Below, piece by piece: positions 11,971 through 21,517 of a DNA stretch of 37,645 bases. Source of the stretch: an uncultured Clostridia bacterium (lineage in GTDB: Bacteria; Bacillota; Clostridia; Christensenellales; UBA1242); the NCBI GenBank assembly GCA_944381245.1, contig CALWKK010000008.1:1-37645 (forward strand), read 5' to 3'. Under the pieces are notes generated by a model. The model was not told the DNA's origin. It was given only the letters and a program-made list of their open reading frames with translations, and did no database searches. Positions within the stretch are counted from its first letter, which is position 1. Each line of letters begins with the position of its first letter. The position numbers were made by a program, and so were the translations under genes.

Positions 11971-13299
11971 CTATTCTTTCTCCTTCCTATTTTTAAATAT
12001 AATTTTAATCGGTGTTCCATCAAAATTAATCGCATCTCTTAATCTATTTTCCAAAAATCTTTGATATGAAAAATGCACTAAAGAAGCATCATTGACAAAA
12101 ATAACAAAAGTAGGAGGCGAAATTTCTGCTTGTGTTGCATATAAAATTTTCATTTTTTTGCCTTTTTTCGTTGGAGGTTCTTGAGTTAATATTGCTTTTT
12201 GTATAACTTCATTTAAAATTCCTGTCGATATTCTCCTGGTATTATTATCATAAACTTCTAAAATTGTTGGCATTATTCTTTCTATTCTTTTGCCAGATAA
12301 TGCTGAAATAAATATTTCTTTATAATAACTCATAAAACTTAATTTTTGATTTAATAAGCTTTTAAATTCATTTATTGTATGCCCATCTTTTTCAACTAAA
12401 TCCCATTTATTCATTAATATTATACTCGGTTTACCCTCTTCATGAACATATCCTGCAATTCTAACATCTTGTTCGCTTATTTCATCATTGGAATTAAAAA
12501 CTATTAAAACAATATCTGCTCTCTTAATTGCTTCCATCGATCTAATAACGCTATAGCTTTCAACACTTTCTCTTTCAATATTTCTTTGCCTTCGCATTCC
12601 TGCTGTATCTATAATTATAAAATCTTTGTTATTATACTTAAAATGTGTGTCAATTGCATCACGTGTTGTTCCAGCAATATCTGAAACAACAACTCTTTCT
12701 TCTCCTAAAATTTTATTAACTATAGAACTCTTACCTGCATTCGGTCTTCCGACAACTGCTATTTTTATTGTTTTATCTTCGTTTGATTGAATATTTCTAT
12801 TTTTAAAAACTTCACTATTAATAATTTCATCTAACACTTCACCCAACCCCTTGCTTTGCTCACACGATATAGGGAATGGAGTTCCAAATCCAAGTTTATA
12901 AAAATCAAAAGTATTTTCAATTTCAAATTTGTCTAATTTATTTACTACCAATATGATTTTTTTTCTCGTTTTTCTTAATAAATATGCAACTTCTTCATCT
13001 GCTGGCGTAACCCCTTCTCTGCCATCAACCATAAAAATTATTATATCTGCTAGATCAATAGCTATTTGCGCTTGTGATTTTATAGTTTTTTGAAATATAT
13101 CATCACTTTTACTATCTAATCCACCTGTATCAACAAGTGTAAAATTATACCCACACCACTCTGCATCGGCATAAATTCTATCTCTTGTCACACCAGGTTG
13201 ATCGTTAATTATACTAATTCGTTTCCCGCAAATTTTATTAAAAAATGTGCTTTTCCCTGTGTTAGGTCTTCCAACAATTGCAATTAAAGGTTTTTTCAT
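11971..13299 (-). CDS. der: Ribosome biogenesis GTPase Der (EngA)
   Basis: The 442-residue protein has two tandem GTPase domains and a C-terminal KH-like domain, the Der hallmark. Domain 1 has GRPNTGKST (10-18), DTGG and NKLD. Domain 2 has GRPNAGKSS, DTAGMRRQ and NKWD. Der helps assemble the 50S subunit. The KH-like domain ends near FDGTPIKIIFKNR, as expected. The start at 13299 is preceded by a weak purine-rich AGAGAGA. It sits between prfB (about 100 bases upstream) and plsY (five bases downstream), all on the minus strand. Confidence 0.97.
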   Translation of the reverse strand: MKKPLIAIVGRPNTGKSTFFNKICGKRISIINDQPGVTRDRIYADAEWCGYNFTLVDTGGLDSKSDDIFQKTIKSQAQIAIDLADIIIFMVDGREGVTPADEEVAYLLRKTRKKIILVVNKLDKFEIENTFDFYKLGFGTPFPISCEQSKGLGEVLDEIINSEVFKNRNIQSNEDKTIKIAVVGRPNAGKSSIVNKILGEERVVVSDIAGTTRDAIDTHFKYNNKDFIIIDTAGMRRQRNIERESVESYSVIRSMEAIKRADIVLIVFNSNDEISEQDVRIAGYVHEEGKPSIILMNKWDLVEKDGHTINEFKSLLNQKLSFMSYYKEIFISALSGKRIERIMPTILEVYDNNTRRISTGILNEVIQKAILTQEPPTKKGKKMKILYATQAEISPPTFVIFVNDASLVHFSYQRFLENRLRDAINFDGTPIKIIFKNRKEKE

Positions 13300-13398
13300 A
13301 TTTTTTCTTTTTCTCTCTCTTTTTAATTAAAATAACATAAATAATAATTTTTTCAAAAAAATTTAAAATATTCGATTTTAATTATCTTCTTTTTAATA

Positions 13399-14521
13399 TT
13401 ATTTAGCAGCATTTGAAACACTTTTTTTTAAATAATCCGCAATAAAAGGTTCTATTTCGCCATCCATAACTGAAATTATATCACTTGTTTCATAATTGGT
13501 TCTGTGATCCTTAACCATTGTGTATGGATGAAATACATATGACCTAATTTGACTTCCCCATTCAATTTTTTTAAGCTCCCCTTTTATGTCATTCAATTTT
13601 GCTAACTCTTCTTCTTCTTTTTTCTCAACCAACTTCGACATCAACATCTTCATGCACGTCTCTCGATTTTGTATTTGACTTCTTTCCGTTTGACATGCAA
13701 CAACAATTCCTGTTGGTATGTGGGTTATTCTTATCGCCCTTTCAGTTTTGTTAACATGTTGTCCTCCAGCTCCACTGCTCCTATATGTGTCAATTTTTAA
13801 ATCTTCACTTCTTATAATAATTTCATCACTGTTTGTTATTTCTGGAACAACTTCAACACTCGCAAAACTTGTGTGTCTCCTTGCATTAGAATCAAAAGGT
13901 GAAATTCGAACAAGTCTGTGAACGCCTTTCTCACACTTTAAAAATCCATACGCATTTTCTCCTTCAACTAAAAAAGTTATGGATTTTATTCCAGCTTCAT
14001 CTCCATCTAAAATGTTTAATATGCTAACTTTATATTCTTCTTTCTCGCAATATCTGTCATACATTCTAAACAACATGCTAACCCAATCCTGTGCTTCGGT
14101 TCCCCCAGCTCCAGAATGAATTGTCAAAATTGCATTATTAGAATCATATTTTCCAACTAAAAGCGTTTCAAGTTTTGTTTTTTCAACTTCATTTTCAACT
14201 TCTTTTAATCTTGAAGTTAATTCTTGAAAAAACTCTTTGCTTTCTTCTTCAGAACTTATCTCAATTAATTGACAAATTGTTTTTAAATCTGAAACACTAT
14301 TTTCCAATTTATTGAGTTTTTCAATTTTTGATTCAAGAGCTTTTAATTCTTTTCCAACTTTTAAAACAAGCTCTCCGTTTTGCCAAAAATTTGAATCTTC
14401 TTGTTGTTTTTTTAATTGTGAAACACGATTAAGAATTTTTTCTTTGTCAAAGACACTCCTTAATAAATTCAAAATCTTTCTCAATTTCTTTAATTTTTAT
14501 TTTTTCATTTTCAATAATCAT
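13399..14521 (-). CDS. prfB: Peptide chain release factor 2 (programmed +1 frameshift)
   Basis: RF2 reads UAA and UGA. The gene is in two frames: an upstream reading frame from the ATG at 14521 (MIIENEKIKIKEIEKDF and on) reaches codon 24, CTT at 14452-14450, followed by an in-frame TGA at 14449-14447. Ribosomes slip +1 to read GAC and continue to 13399, giving 373 residues. An internal SD-like AAGGAG (14461-14456) sits three bases before the CTT, exactly as in the classic RF2 site. Release-factor motifs are intact: HSGAGGTEAQDW, the SPF tripeptide that recognises UGA (VRISPFDSNAR), and the catalytic GGQ in SSGAGGQHVNKTE. The start has no ribosome site and lies six bases after a promoter -10 box. 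Naming only the downstream frame (from about 14484) would lose the true N-terminus. Confidence 0.96.
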
Positions 14522-14527
14522 AAAATT

Positions 14528-14556
14528 AATATACCCAAATTTAAAATGTTTGTCAA
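14528..14556 (-). promoter_or_regulatory. Promoter of prfB, placed for a leaderless mRNA
   Basis: TTGACA (14556-14551) and TATATT (14533-14528) are 17 bases apart on the minus strand. Only six bases separate the -10 box from the prfB ATG, so transcription should begin at or within a base of the A of the start codon. No Shine-Dalgarno sequence precedes this ATG. Confidence 0.75.
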
Positions 14557-14608
14557 ACTAATCATTATTAATTAATAAAATAAATAACTTTTTAAAAATT
14601 TTTGCATA

Positions 14609-14641
14609 AAAAAAACGATATTAAATTAATATCGTTTTTTT
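14609..14641 (-). terminator. Rho-independent terminator after the repeat lipoprotein gene
   Basis: AACGATATTA and TAATATCGTT form a 10-bp perfect stem with a three-base loop. On the minus strand the stem is followed by a long T-run, and an A-run lies before it. It sits 15 bases past the lipoprotein stop and before the prfB promoter. Confidence 0.85.
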
Positions 14642-14655
14642 AGAATTATTTAGAA

Positions 14656-17600
14656 TTACTCAATAACTTCGTTGCTTGTTATGTTGCTTCCGCCCCAAAT
14701 TCCTGATTTAAGAATGTTTCCATCTTTATCTTTCAAATCGTATCTTCTTCCATCTTCACTGAGTTCAAGAGTGAAAGAACGGTTTGCCGGATCGATATTG
14801 ATTATTTTAACATTTGCTAAATTATCAGAATCAAACAAGTTTTCTGGCAATGAAGTAACATTTGCCCCAATGTTTAATGTTGCTAAATTAGCATATATAC
14901 AATTAAAGACGTCCGATCCTAAATCAATAATGTCTCCATTTATAGTAATTTCTTCTGATGTGTCGCAATCTTTGAATGCCTCACTCCCTATACTTGTCAC
15001 GCTGTCTGGAATTACAATTTCTGTTAAGCTTCTGCAACCTGAGAATGCACCAGTTCCTATACTTGTCACGCTGTTTCCTAATGTCACTGAAGATAATCTG
15101 GTGCAACGTAAGAATGCATAATCTCCTATGTTTGTCACGCTGTCTGGAATTACAATTTCTGTTAAATTGTCGCAATCAGTGAATGCAAAATCTCCTATAC
15201 TTGTCACGCTGTTTCCTAATGTCACTGAAGCTAAGCTGGTGCAAAGTAAGAATGCAGAATCTCCTATGCTTGTCACGCTGTCTGGAATTGTAATTTTTGT
15301 TAAACTTGTGCAACGATCGAATGCAGAATTTCCTATGCTTGTCACGCTGTCTGGAATTACTATTTTTGTTAAGCTGGTGCAACCATAAAATGCAGAATCT
15401 CCTATGCTTGTTACGCTGTCTGGAATTGCAATTTCTGTTAATTTAGTGCAATTTGCGAATGCCCCACCAGCTATTACTTTACAATCTGGATGAATTATTA
15501 CACCTCTTATGTTCATTGAGTCTGTATTAATTAAGAAATGATAAGGATTTGTTGCTGATCCTAAATATAATGCAGAGCCATCATATCCTTTAAATTTTAA
15601 GTTAGTGCAACCTACGAATGCATAATTTCTTATGCTTGTCACGCTGTCTGGAATAATAATTTCAATTAATTTTGTACAATCTCTAAATGCATCATGACCT
15701 ATTTCTTTAATGCCTTTTGAAATTATGACTTTTGAATATTTTTGTACATTTTCTATTGGATGCCAACCAGATATGTAATTTCCTTTTACAGAGTAAATAT
15801 CAATAATATCCCCTGCATCTGATTTTAATTGATTAGGAATTACTAATGTACCTGATCCTGCTGGAACTTTATTAATTTCATATTTACCATCTACAATTTC
15901 GTATCCCCAACCATCGGATACACTTGGAATCTCTGCATAACCGATTATTGAAAACTCATAAGTTCCAGATGATTTCATTGTTGAAACGCTATTGCGCTTA
16001 TAATTCCATTCACAAATATATTTACCACTTATTGTTGGTAATGTACATGGAGAACTTAAATTCCCTAAAAGAGTTATTTTCTCTAAGTTTGTTAATGTTG
16101 CAAGTTCGCCTTCAGAAATATTTAATATTGTTGCTGGAATTGTTAAAATTTTAATTGATTGTGGCAAGTTTTTAGGAATATCTGAAACGATTGTTCCAAA
16201 AACATTTTCTGGAATTACTATTTCTGTGACGTCCTGACTTCCAGCATATTCAACTTGACCTTCTTCGTTAATTATAAAATCAGCCAATTTAAATTCAACT
16301 GAAACAGTAACATTTCCTGCTGGCATTGTGAATGTTCTTGTGTTACCTTCGCCTAAAACTGTAACTTTTTTGCTTCCATTCATAACTTTAACATTTTTTA
16401 GTGTATAATTATTGTTTGGATTTATTGTTATTGTTATTATTTCGCCAAATGTTGCTGTTTCGTCACTTATTTCAAAGCTTCCGTTTTCTGTTGGATTTTT
16501 TGAAATTGTGTATGAGATTTTGCTGAATGTTGCTGAAACTGTTACATTTCCTGCTGGCATTGTGAATGTTCTTGTGTTTCCTTTGCCTGAAACTGTAACT
16601 TCTTCATTCCCATTCATAACGGTTATTGTGTTAAGTTCGTATCCTTCGTTTGGATTTATTGTTATTGTTATTTCATCATTAATTGTTCCAGATGTAACAA
16701 CATTTAAACTTCCGTTTTCTGTTGGATTTTTTGAAATTGTGTATGAGATTTTGCTGAATGTCACTGAAACTGTAACATTTCCTGCTGGCATTGTGAATGT
16801 TCTTGTGTTTCCACTACCAGAAATTGAAACAGTTTGTGAACCCTTTTTAACTGTTACTATATTAACTTGATAGCCTTCATTTGGTGTTATTGTTATTGTT
16901 ATTGTTTCGCCAAATGTTGCTGTTTCTTCGCTTATTTCAAAACTTCCGTTTTCTGTTGGATTTTTTGAAATTGTGTATGAGATTTTGCTGAATGTTGCTG
17001 AAATTGTAACGTTTCCTGCTGGCATTGTGAATGTTCTTGTGTTGCCTTCGCCTGAAACTGTAACTTCTACGCTTCCATTCATAACAGTTATTGTGTCAAC
17101 TTCGTATCCTTCATTTGGATTTATTGTTATTGTTATTTCATCGCCGATTGTTGCTGTTTCTTTGCTTATTTCAAAACTTCCGTTTTCTGTTGGATTTTTT
17201 GAAATTGTGTATGAGATTTTGCTGAATGTCACTGAAATTGTAACATTTCCTATTGGCATTGTGAATGTTCTTGTGTTGCCTTCGCCTGAAACTGTAACTT
17301 TTTTGATTCCATTCATTACAGTTATTGTGTCAACTTCGTATCCTTCATTTGGATTTATTGTTATTGTTATTTGATCGCCAAATGTTGCATTTTCAACAAC
17401 TTCAAAACTTCCGTTTTCTGTTGGATTTTTTGAGATTGTGTATGAGATTTTGCTGAATGTTGCTGAAACTGTAACATCTCCTGCTGGCATTATGAATGTT
17501 CTTGTGTTGCCTTCGCCTGTTAATGCAACTGGAACATTTCCAAACATAACTGTTATTGTTTCTAATTCATAGCCTGCATCTGGTTGAATTGTTATTTGAA

Positions 17601-18981
17601 CACTTTCATCTTCTTGAGCTATTATTGGATTAACAATCAAATTTCCGTTTGTTAAATCAGAAATTGTTATGCTGTTACCGTTTTGTGCAAAAGTTGCTGA
17701 AATTGTTACGTTTCCTGCTGGCATTGTGAATGTTATTGTTGAGCCTGAATCTTGTCTTGCAACTTCTTCACCGTTACAAATAATTGAAATATTTGATAAT
17801 AAATAATATTCATTTGGATTTACTGTTAATGTTATTAAATCACCATATTGAGCTGTTGAATGTGAAGCTTGAACATTTCCGTTTTCTGATGCGTTAACTG
17901 TTACAGAATAATTTCCGATTTCAAAACCTGCTGAAATTCTAACTGATCCAGCTGGCATTATAAATGTTCTTGTGTTGCCTTCACCTGTTACTTCAATTGT
18001 TTTTATTGTTCCTGATATTGTTTCAACATTAACATATGAAACTTCATATCCTGGTTCTGGATAGAATGTTATTGTAACTTTATCGCCGAAGTTTGCTGTT
18101 TCTTTGTCAACTTGGAATGCTCCATTTACTGTTTCTTCTGTTGTTATTTCATAGCTAGCCATTCTGAATGTTGCTGAAATTGTTACATTTCCTGCTGGCA
18201 TTTTAAATGTTGCTGTTTTGCCATCAATTGTAACTGGAACAGGAACTGAACCATCCATAACAATAACAACTATATTTTCAATTTCATATCCTTCGTTTGG
18301 TTTAATATTTAATGTTACTGTTGATTTATATTTTTTTGTTTCTGGAGCTTCGATTGTTCCATTTTCTGTTGAACCTATAACACTTAGATCGTATGTTTTA
18401 GGTTTGAATGTTGCATAAATGCTAACATCGCCATCTGGCATTTCAAATGAAACTGAACTTGATCCAGCTTCAACTTTGATATCCAAACCACCACCAAATA
18501 CTGTTGCACTGTTTAATTCATATCCTTCATTTGGAACAAAGCTAACAGTAATACGTTCTCCTTCCATTGCCTGTTCTTTTCTGCAAACAATTTGTCCATT
18601 ATAAGTTTGACGTATGTCAATATCGTGTAAATCTTGGGCAAAATAAACATCAACAACTATGTCACTTGCTGGCATTTTAATAGTTTGCTTGTTATTTGTT
18701 ATCCACATGTCGTAATAGTCTTCATAAGTACCACTACTTTTGTAATAAACTGTTATGTAATGAATTTTATATCCAGTTTGTGGATTTGCCTTGAAAGTCA
18801 CTTCTGTTCCAGCAGTTGCTGAATTATGAGACGATGTTAAAGTTCCCCCTTCATTTTTTAAGTTAATTGTTATTGTATATTTTTCACCAGTACCTTCATC
18901 TGGATTTGTACACGCAACAAATGTTAATCCAGCGAAAAAGATCATGGCAAAACATAACAACAGTCCAACTACCTTTTTCAT
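14656..18981 (-). CDS. Large surface lipoprotein with InlB-B-like and BspA-type LRR repeats
   Basis: The start is the ATG at 18981, six bases after AGGAGGT; a GTG one codon earlier is too close to that site. The 1441-residue product opens with a lipoprotein signal peptide and lipobox (LTFVAC), so it should be anchored outside the membrane. Eleven units of about 78 residues follow (to about residue 930), each with a pattern such as ENGSFEIS, ITINPNEGYEVDTITV, TRTFTMPAGNVTISATF, matching divergent InlB-B/Listeria-Bacteroides-type repeats. After a linker come ten 23-residue BspA-type leucine-rich repeats (IPDSVTSIGDSAFYGCTSLT). Such proteins mediate adhesion or ligand binding in host-associated bacteria. 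Units 7-11 and the LRRs are close to identical in DNA, so copy number may vary. It has its own promoter and terminator. Confidence 0.9.
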   Translation of the reverse strand: MKKVVGLLLCFAMIFFAGLTFVACTNPDEGTGEKYTITINLKNEGGTLTSSHNSATAGTEVTFKANPQTGYKIHYITVYYKSSGTYEDYYDMWITNNKQTIKMPASDIVVDVYFAQDLHDIDIRQTYNGQIVCRKEQAMEGERITVSFVPNEGYELNSATVFGGGLDIKVEAGSSSVSFEMPDGDVSIYATFKPKTYDLSVIGSTENGTIEAPETKKYKSTVTLNIKPNEGYEIENIVVIVMDGSVPVPVTIDGKTATFKMPAGNVTISATFRMASYEITTEETVNGAFQVDKETANFGDKVTITFYPEPGYEVSYVNVETISGTIKTIEVTGEGNTRTFIMPAGSVRISAGFEIGNYSVTVNASENGNVQASHSTAQYGDLITLTVNPNEYYLLSNISIICNGEEVARQDSGSTITFTMPAGNVTISATFAQNGNSITISDLTNGNLIVNPIIAQEDESVQITIQPDAGYELETITVMFGNVPVALTGEGNTRTFIMPAGDVTVSATFSKISYTISKNPTENGSFEVVENATFGDQITITINPNEGYEVDTITVMNGIKKVTVSGEGNTRTFTMPIGNVTISVTFSKISYTISKNPTENGSFEISKETATIGDEITITINPNEGYEVDTITVMNGSVEVTVSGEGNTRTFTMPAGNVTISATFSKISYTISKNPTENGSFEISEETATFGETITITITPNEGYQVNIVTVKKGSQTVSISGSGNTRTFTMPAGNVTVSVTFSKISYTISKNPTENGSLNVVTSGTINDEITITINPNEGYELNTITVMNGNEEVTVSGKGNTRTFTMPAGNVTVSATFSKISYTISKNPTENGSFEISDETATFGEIITITINPNNNYTLKNVKVMNGSKKVTVLGEGNTRTFTMPAGNVTVSVEFKLADFIINEEGQVEYAGSQDVTEIVIPENVFGTIVSDIPKNLPQSIKILTIPATILNISEGELATLTNLEKITLLGNLSSPCTLPTISGKYICEWNYKRNSVSTMKSSGTYEFSIIGYAEIPSVSDGWGYEIVDGKYEINKVPAGSGTLVIPNQLKSDAGDIIDIYSVKGNYISGWHPIENVQKYSKVIISKGIKEIGHDAFRDCTKLIEIIIPDSVTSIRNYAFVGCTNLKFKGYDGSALYLGSATNPYHFLINTDSMNIRGVIIHPDCKVIAGGAFANCTKLTEIAIPDSVTSIGDSAFYGCTSLTKIVIPDSVTSIGNSAFDRCTSLTKITIPDSVTSIGDSAFLLCTSLASVTLGNSVTSIGDFAFTDCDNLTEIVIPDSVTNIGDYAFLRCTRLSSVTLGNSVTSIGTGAFSGCRSLTEIVIPDSVTSIGSEAFKDCDTSEEITINGDIIDLGSDVFNCIYANLATLNIGANVTSLPENLFDSDNLANVKIINIDPANRSFTLELSEDGRRYDLKDKDGNILKSGIWGGSNITSNEVIE
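14970..15470 (-). repeat. 69-bp tandem repeats encoding BspA-type LRRs
   Basis: Seven consecutive units with an exact 69-bp period: the phrase CTTGTCACGCTGT or a close variant recurs at about 14993, 15062, 15131, 15200, 15269, 15338 and 15407. An isolated further copy lies near 15635. The period equals 23 codons, so gain or loss of a unit keeps the frame. Confidence 0.9.
16285..17460 (-). repeat. About 234-bp tandem repeats encoding InlB-B-like units
   Basis: Five units of 221-234 bp share long identical stretches. The segment encoding NPTENGS recurs at about 16491, 16712, 16946, 17180 and 17411. Every period is close to a multiple of three, so units can be exchanged or deleted in frame. Units further toward the N-terminus (17460-18880) are more diverged. 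Confidence 0.85.
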
Positions 18982-19064
18982 CACTTTACCTCCTTTGATT
19001 TTTTATTATCCCCCAAACATTTGTTTTTATTTATCTTTAGTCAAATCCAATTCTAGTTAAGTAT

Positions 19065-19092
19065 ATTATACACTAATAATCAAAAATTGCAA
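19065..19092 (-). promoter_or_regulatory. Probable promoter of the repeat lipoprotein gene
   Basis: TTGCAA (19092-19087) and TATAAT (19070-19065) lie 16 bases apart on the minus strand, about 85 bases before the start at 18981. An imperfect hairpin around 19079-19118 overlaps the -35 and might act as the feoB terminator; I consider that part weak. Confidence 0.6.
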
Positions 19093-19121
19093 TTAATTTT
19101 ACAGTTAATTCAAAAATTTTT

Positions 19122-21191
19122 CTACTTTTTTTGACAATTATCACAATTCTTGTTACAATAACCACACAATTTTTTCTTTCTTACAAGTTTAAAACTGTAA
19201 CATATGCAAGAAACAACCACAACAACTCCAATCAATGTCCATAAACCATTTAGAAATCCTATTTTTTCAATTAGTTTATAAATATTATAAGTTATTAAGG
19301 ATAACGTATAAGCTAAAACAAACTGAATTACAATTGCAATTGCAGTCCATTTTTTTCCAATTTCTTTTTTAAAAACCGAAATTGTTGCAAGACATGGTGA
19401 ATATAACAAACAAAATACCATATAAGATAAAGCCGCCGCCGGAGTGAAACAAACAACAGACATAGGATCTAATATTGATCGCATTGTTTGATTTTGCATA
19501 TTATCTCCATGAATATTTATTCCGTTAAACATTGCAATTGAACTTACAATAATTTCCTTTGCTGAAAGTCCTGCTAATAAAGCTGCAGTTGCTCCCCAAT
19601 TATTAAATCCCAACGGAGCAAAAATTGGTGCGAAAATGCCACCTAATGTTTGTAATATACTGACTCCACCTTGTGTTTTAACAAATCTAAAATCAAATGA
19701 AAAACTTTGTAATAACCAAACAATAATGTTTAATGAAAAAATAACAGTACCTATTCTGATTAAAAATAACTTAATATTTTCCCATAATAATGTAATAATA
19801 CGTTTTAAAGACGGAATCCTATATGCTGAAAATTCTAATATAAAAGACTGCTCTTTACTTTTTAGAAATTTTTTATCTAAAATCAAACTTACTAAAATAG
19901 CCACAATAACTCCAAGTAAATACAATCCAAAAATTATTGCAATATTGCTAGCTCCAAAAAAAGCTCCGCCTATGACAGCATAAATAGGAAGTTTTGCTGA
20001 ACAACTCATATAAGGAGTTAAAATAGCTGTTTTTATTTTTGCATTTTTATCTTCCATGTTTCTAGCAGTTAATGCTGCAGTTGTTGAACAACCAAATCCC
20101 ATTAATATAGCATACACACTTTTACCACTCAATCCAATTTTTGAAAATAAATCTTCAAAAAGAAAAGCAACTCTTGCCAAATAACCACTATCTTCAATTA
20201 AAGATAAAAAGAAGAACAAAAGTATAACTTGTGGCAAAAACGCAAGCACGCTACCAACTCCACCAATAATTCCAACCTCAAAAAGATCTATTATCCAAAC
20301 AACACCACATATTTCCCTAAGCCACCCAACTAATCGCCCTCCAATAACTTCTTGAATTAAAAATCGTAAATTTTCTGACAAAAATGCGCCAAGAGAAAAA
20401 AAAGTTAAATAAAAAATCAATAATAAGACCGCCAAAAACAAAGGTAACGCAAGATATTTATTTAATAAAAATTTGTCAATTTTTGATTTCCCATAAGGTT
20501 CTTTTTTTAATTCGTTATCAATAAAAAGTGAATTAATATAATTATAAGTATCTGTATTATCTTTTAAGTAATTATTTGAAGTATTATTTATGTATTCTTT
20601 TTTTCGTTTATCAGAATAATTTAGCTTGATTGTTGATAATTGATTTTTAAACAAATTAATATCTTGGTTATTAGAGGCATTTCCAATAAAATATTTAATC
20701 CCCAACTTATTTAGAACAACTTTAGTTTCATCTATCCTTTTTTTTAAGTTTTTGTTTTTTCTACTACTAAAAGTGTTCACAAATAAAATTAAATTACTTG
20801 TTGTTTTCATTAATTGCAATGTTAAAAATAAATTACTTCTCAGTTTATTTATATCACAAATATTTATTATACAATCATATTTTTTACTTTTTAAATAATT
20901 TGTCGTAACCTCTTCTTCATAACTTAAAGGTATTAAAGAATAAATTCCTGGTAAATCGATTAAAATTGATTTATTATTTTCAATAAGAAATACTTTTTCC
21001 TTTTCTTCAACCGTAACCCCATGCCAATTACCAACATGTTCATTAGATTTTGTTAATGAATTAAATAAAGTCGTTTTACCAGTATTAGGATTTCCAACTA
21101 AGGCATATTTAAATTTTAACTCTTGTGATGAAATTGTAAGTTTTTTTATTTTTAAAAATTTTATGGGCATACTAACTTTTCTTATATTCAT
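19122..21191 (-). CDS. feoB: Ferrous iron transport protein B (FeoB), variant
   Basis: This 689-residue protein is the membrane Fe(II) permease with an N-terminal G domain. Visible: G1 GNPNTGKTT (33-41), the switch region VGNWHGVTVE (usually VGNWPGVTVE), G3 DLPG (79-82), then a Gate-type membrane core with SLIEDSGYLARVAFLFE and SCSAKLPIY. Oddities: the expected G4 motif (NxxD) reads NTFSS at 139-143, so the guanine-specifying Asp is missing; the pore motif reads GFGCSTT where GCxxPA is common; and the C-terminus ends in a Cys-rich tail (CGYCNKNCDNC). The start at 21191 has GAGGA just upstream and overlaps feoA by four bases. I believe similar clostridial FeoBs exist, but metal choice is not settled by sequence. 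Confidence 0.93.
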   Translation of the reverse strand: MNIRKVSMPIKFLKIKKLTISSQELKFKYALVGNPNTGKTTLFNSLTKSNEHVGNWHGVTVEEKEKVFLIENNKSILIDLPGIYSLIPLSYEEEVTTNYLKSKKYDCIINICDINKLRSNLFLTLQLMKTTSNLILFVNTFSSRKNKNLKKRIDETKVVLNKLGIKYFIGNASNNQDINLFKNQLSTIKLNYSDKRKKEYINNTSNNYLKDNTDTYNYINSLFIDNELKKEPYGKSKIDKFLLNKYLALPLFLAVLLLIFYLTFFSLGAFLSENLRFLIQEVIGGRLVGWLREICGVVWIIDLFEVGIIGGVGSVLAFLPQVILLFFFLSLIEDSGYLARVAFLFEDLFSKIGLSGKSVYAILMGFGCSTTAALTARNMEDKNAKIKTAILTPYMSCSAKLPIYAVIGGAFFGASNIAIIFGLYLLGVIVAILVSLILDKKFLKSKEQSFILEFSAYRIPSLKRIITLLWENIKLFLIRIGTVIFSLNIIVWLLQSFSFDFRFVKTQGGVSILQTLGGIFAPIFAPLGFNNWGATAALLAGLSAKEIIVSSIAMFNGINIHGDNMQNQTMRSILDPMSVVCFTPAAALSYMVFCLLYSPCLATISVFKKEIGKKWTAIAIVIQFVLAYTLSLITYNIYKLIEKIGFLNGLWTLIGVVVVVSCICYSFKLVRKKKLCGYCNKNCDNCQKK

Positions 21192-21424
21192 AAATTCCTC
21201 ACAAAAATTAATTCTGCAACGGTTGATCTCATTGACAAAAGATATCCCTGTATTTCAATTAACAATGTTTTTTTTAATGTTGATTTATATAATATTTTAA
21301 CTTTAGCTCCAATTATGAAACCTAATTCTGTTAACCTTCTAGCAATCTTTGCATTTGTCATATCAATATCATAAATAACTAAATTTTTATTTACTTCACA
21401 TTCATTTAAAGTTATTTTTTTCAT
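21188..21424 (-). CDS. feoA: Ferrous iron transport protein A (FeoA)
   Basis: A 78-residue SH3-like cytoplasmic partner of FeoB. The family pattern is present: an N-terminal strand (MKKITLNECEVNKN), then IARRLTELGFIIGAKVKILYKS, and the ending GYLLSMRSTVAELIFV, equivalent to the usual G-x-x-I-x-L-R-x-x-x-A end. It precedes feoB with a four-base overlap, so the two are co-translated. No clear ribosome site lies before the ATG at 21424. A Fur- or DtxR-type operator was looked for in 21425-21517 and not recognised. Confidence 0.92.
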   Translation of the reverse strand: MKKITLNECEVNKNLVIYDIDMTNAKIARRLTELGFIIGAKVKILYKSTLKKTLLIEIQGYLLSMRSTVAELIFVRNL

Positions 21425-21460
21425 ATTGTAATTTATGTTTGAATCATGAATAAAATGTGT

Positions 21461-21488
21461 TTTACAAAAAACTTGTTTTTTTTATAAT
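21461..21488 (+). promoter_or_regulatory. Promoter of nrdR
   Basis: TTTACA (21461-21466) and TATAAT (21483-21488) are 16 bases apart. The ATG of nrdR lies 29 bases after the -10 box, with GAGG at 21508-21511 as the ribosome site. Confidence 0.75.
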
Positions 21489-21517
21489 TGTGTGATAAAT
21501 TAGTGTTGAGGTAAATT

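Noticed and set aside
14981..15382. Open frames on both strands inside the LRR repeat array
   Set aside because: They follow the 69-bp period and are out-of-frame shadows of the repeat lipoprotein, without ribosome sites.
16412..17374. Long plus-strand open frames opposite the InlB-B-like repeats
   Set aside because: They are antisense shadows that share the repeat period of the real gene; no ribosome site or family match.
19079..19118. Imperfect AT hairpin after feoB
   Set aside because: Possible terminator, but the stem is interrupted and all A/T-rich; it is mentioned only with the adjacent promoter.
21425..21517. Fur/DtxR-type operator before feoA
   Set aside because: No sequence close to the known operator consensus was seen.
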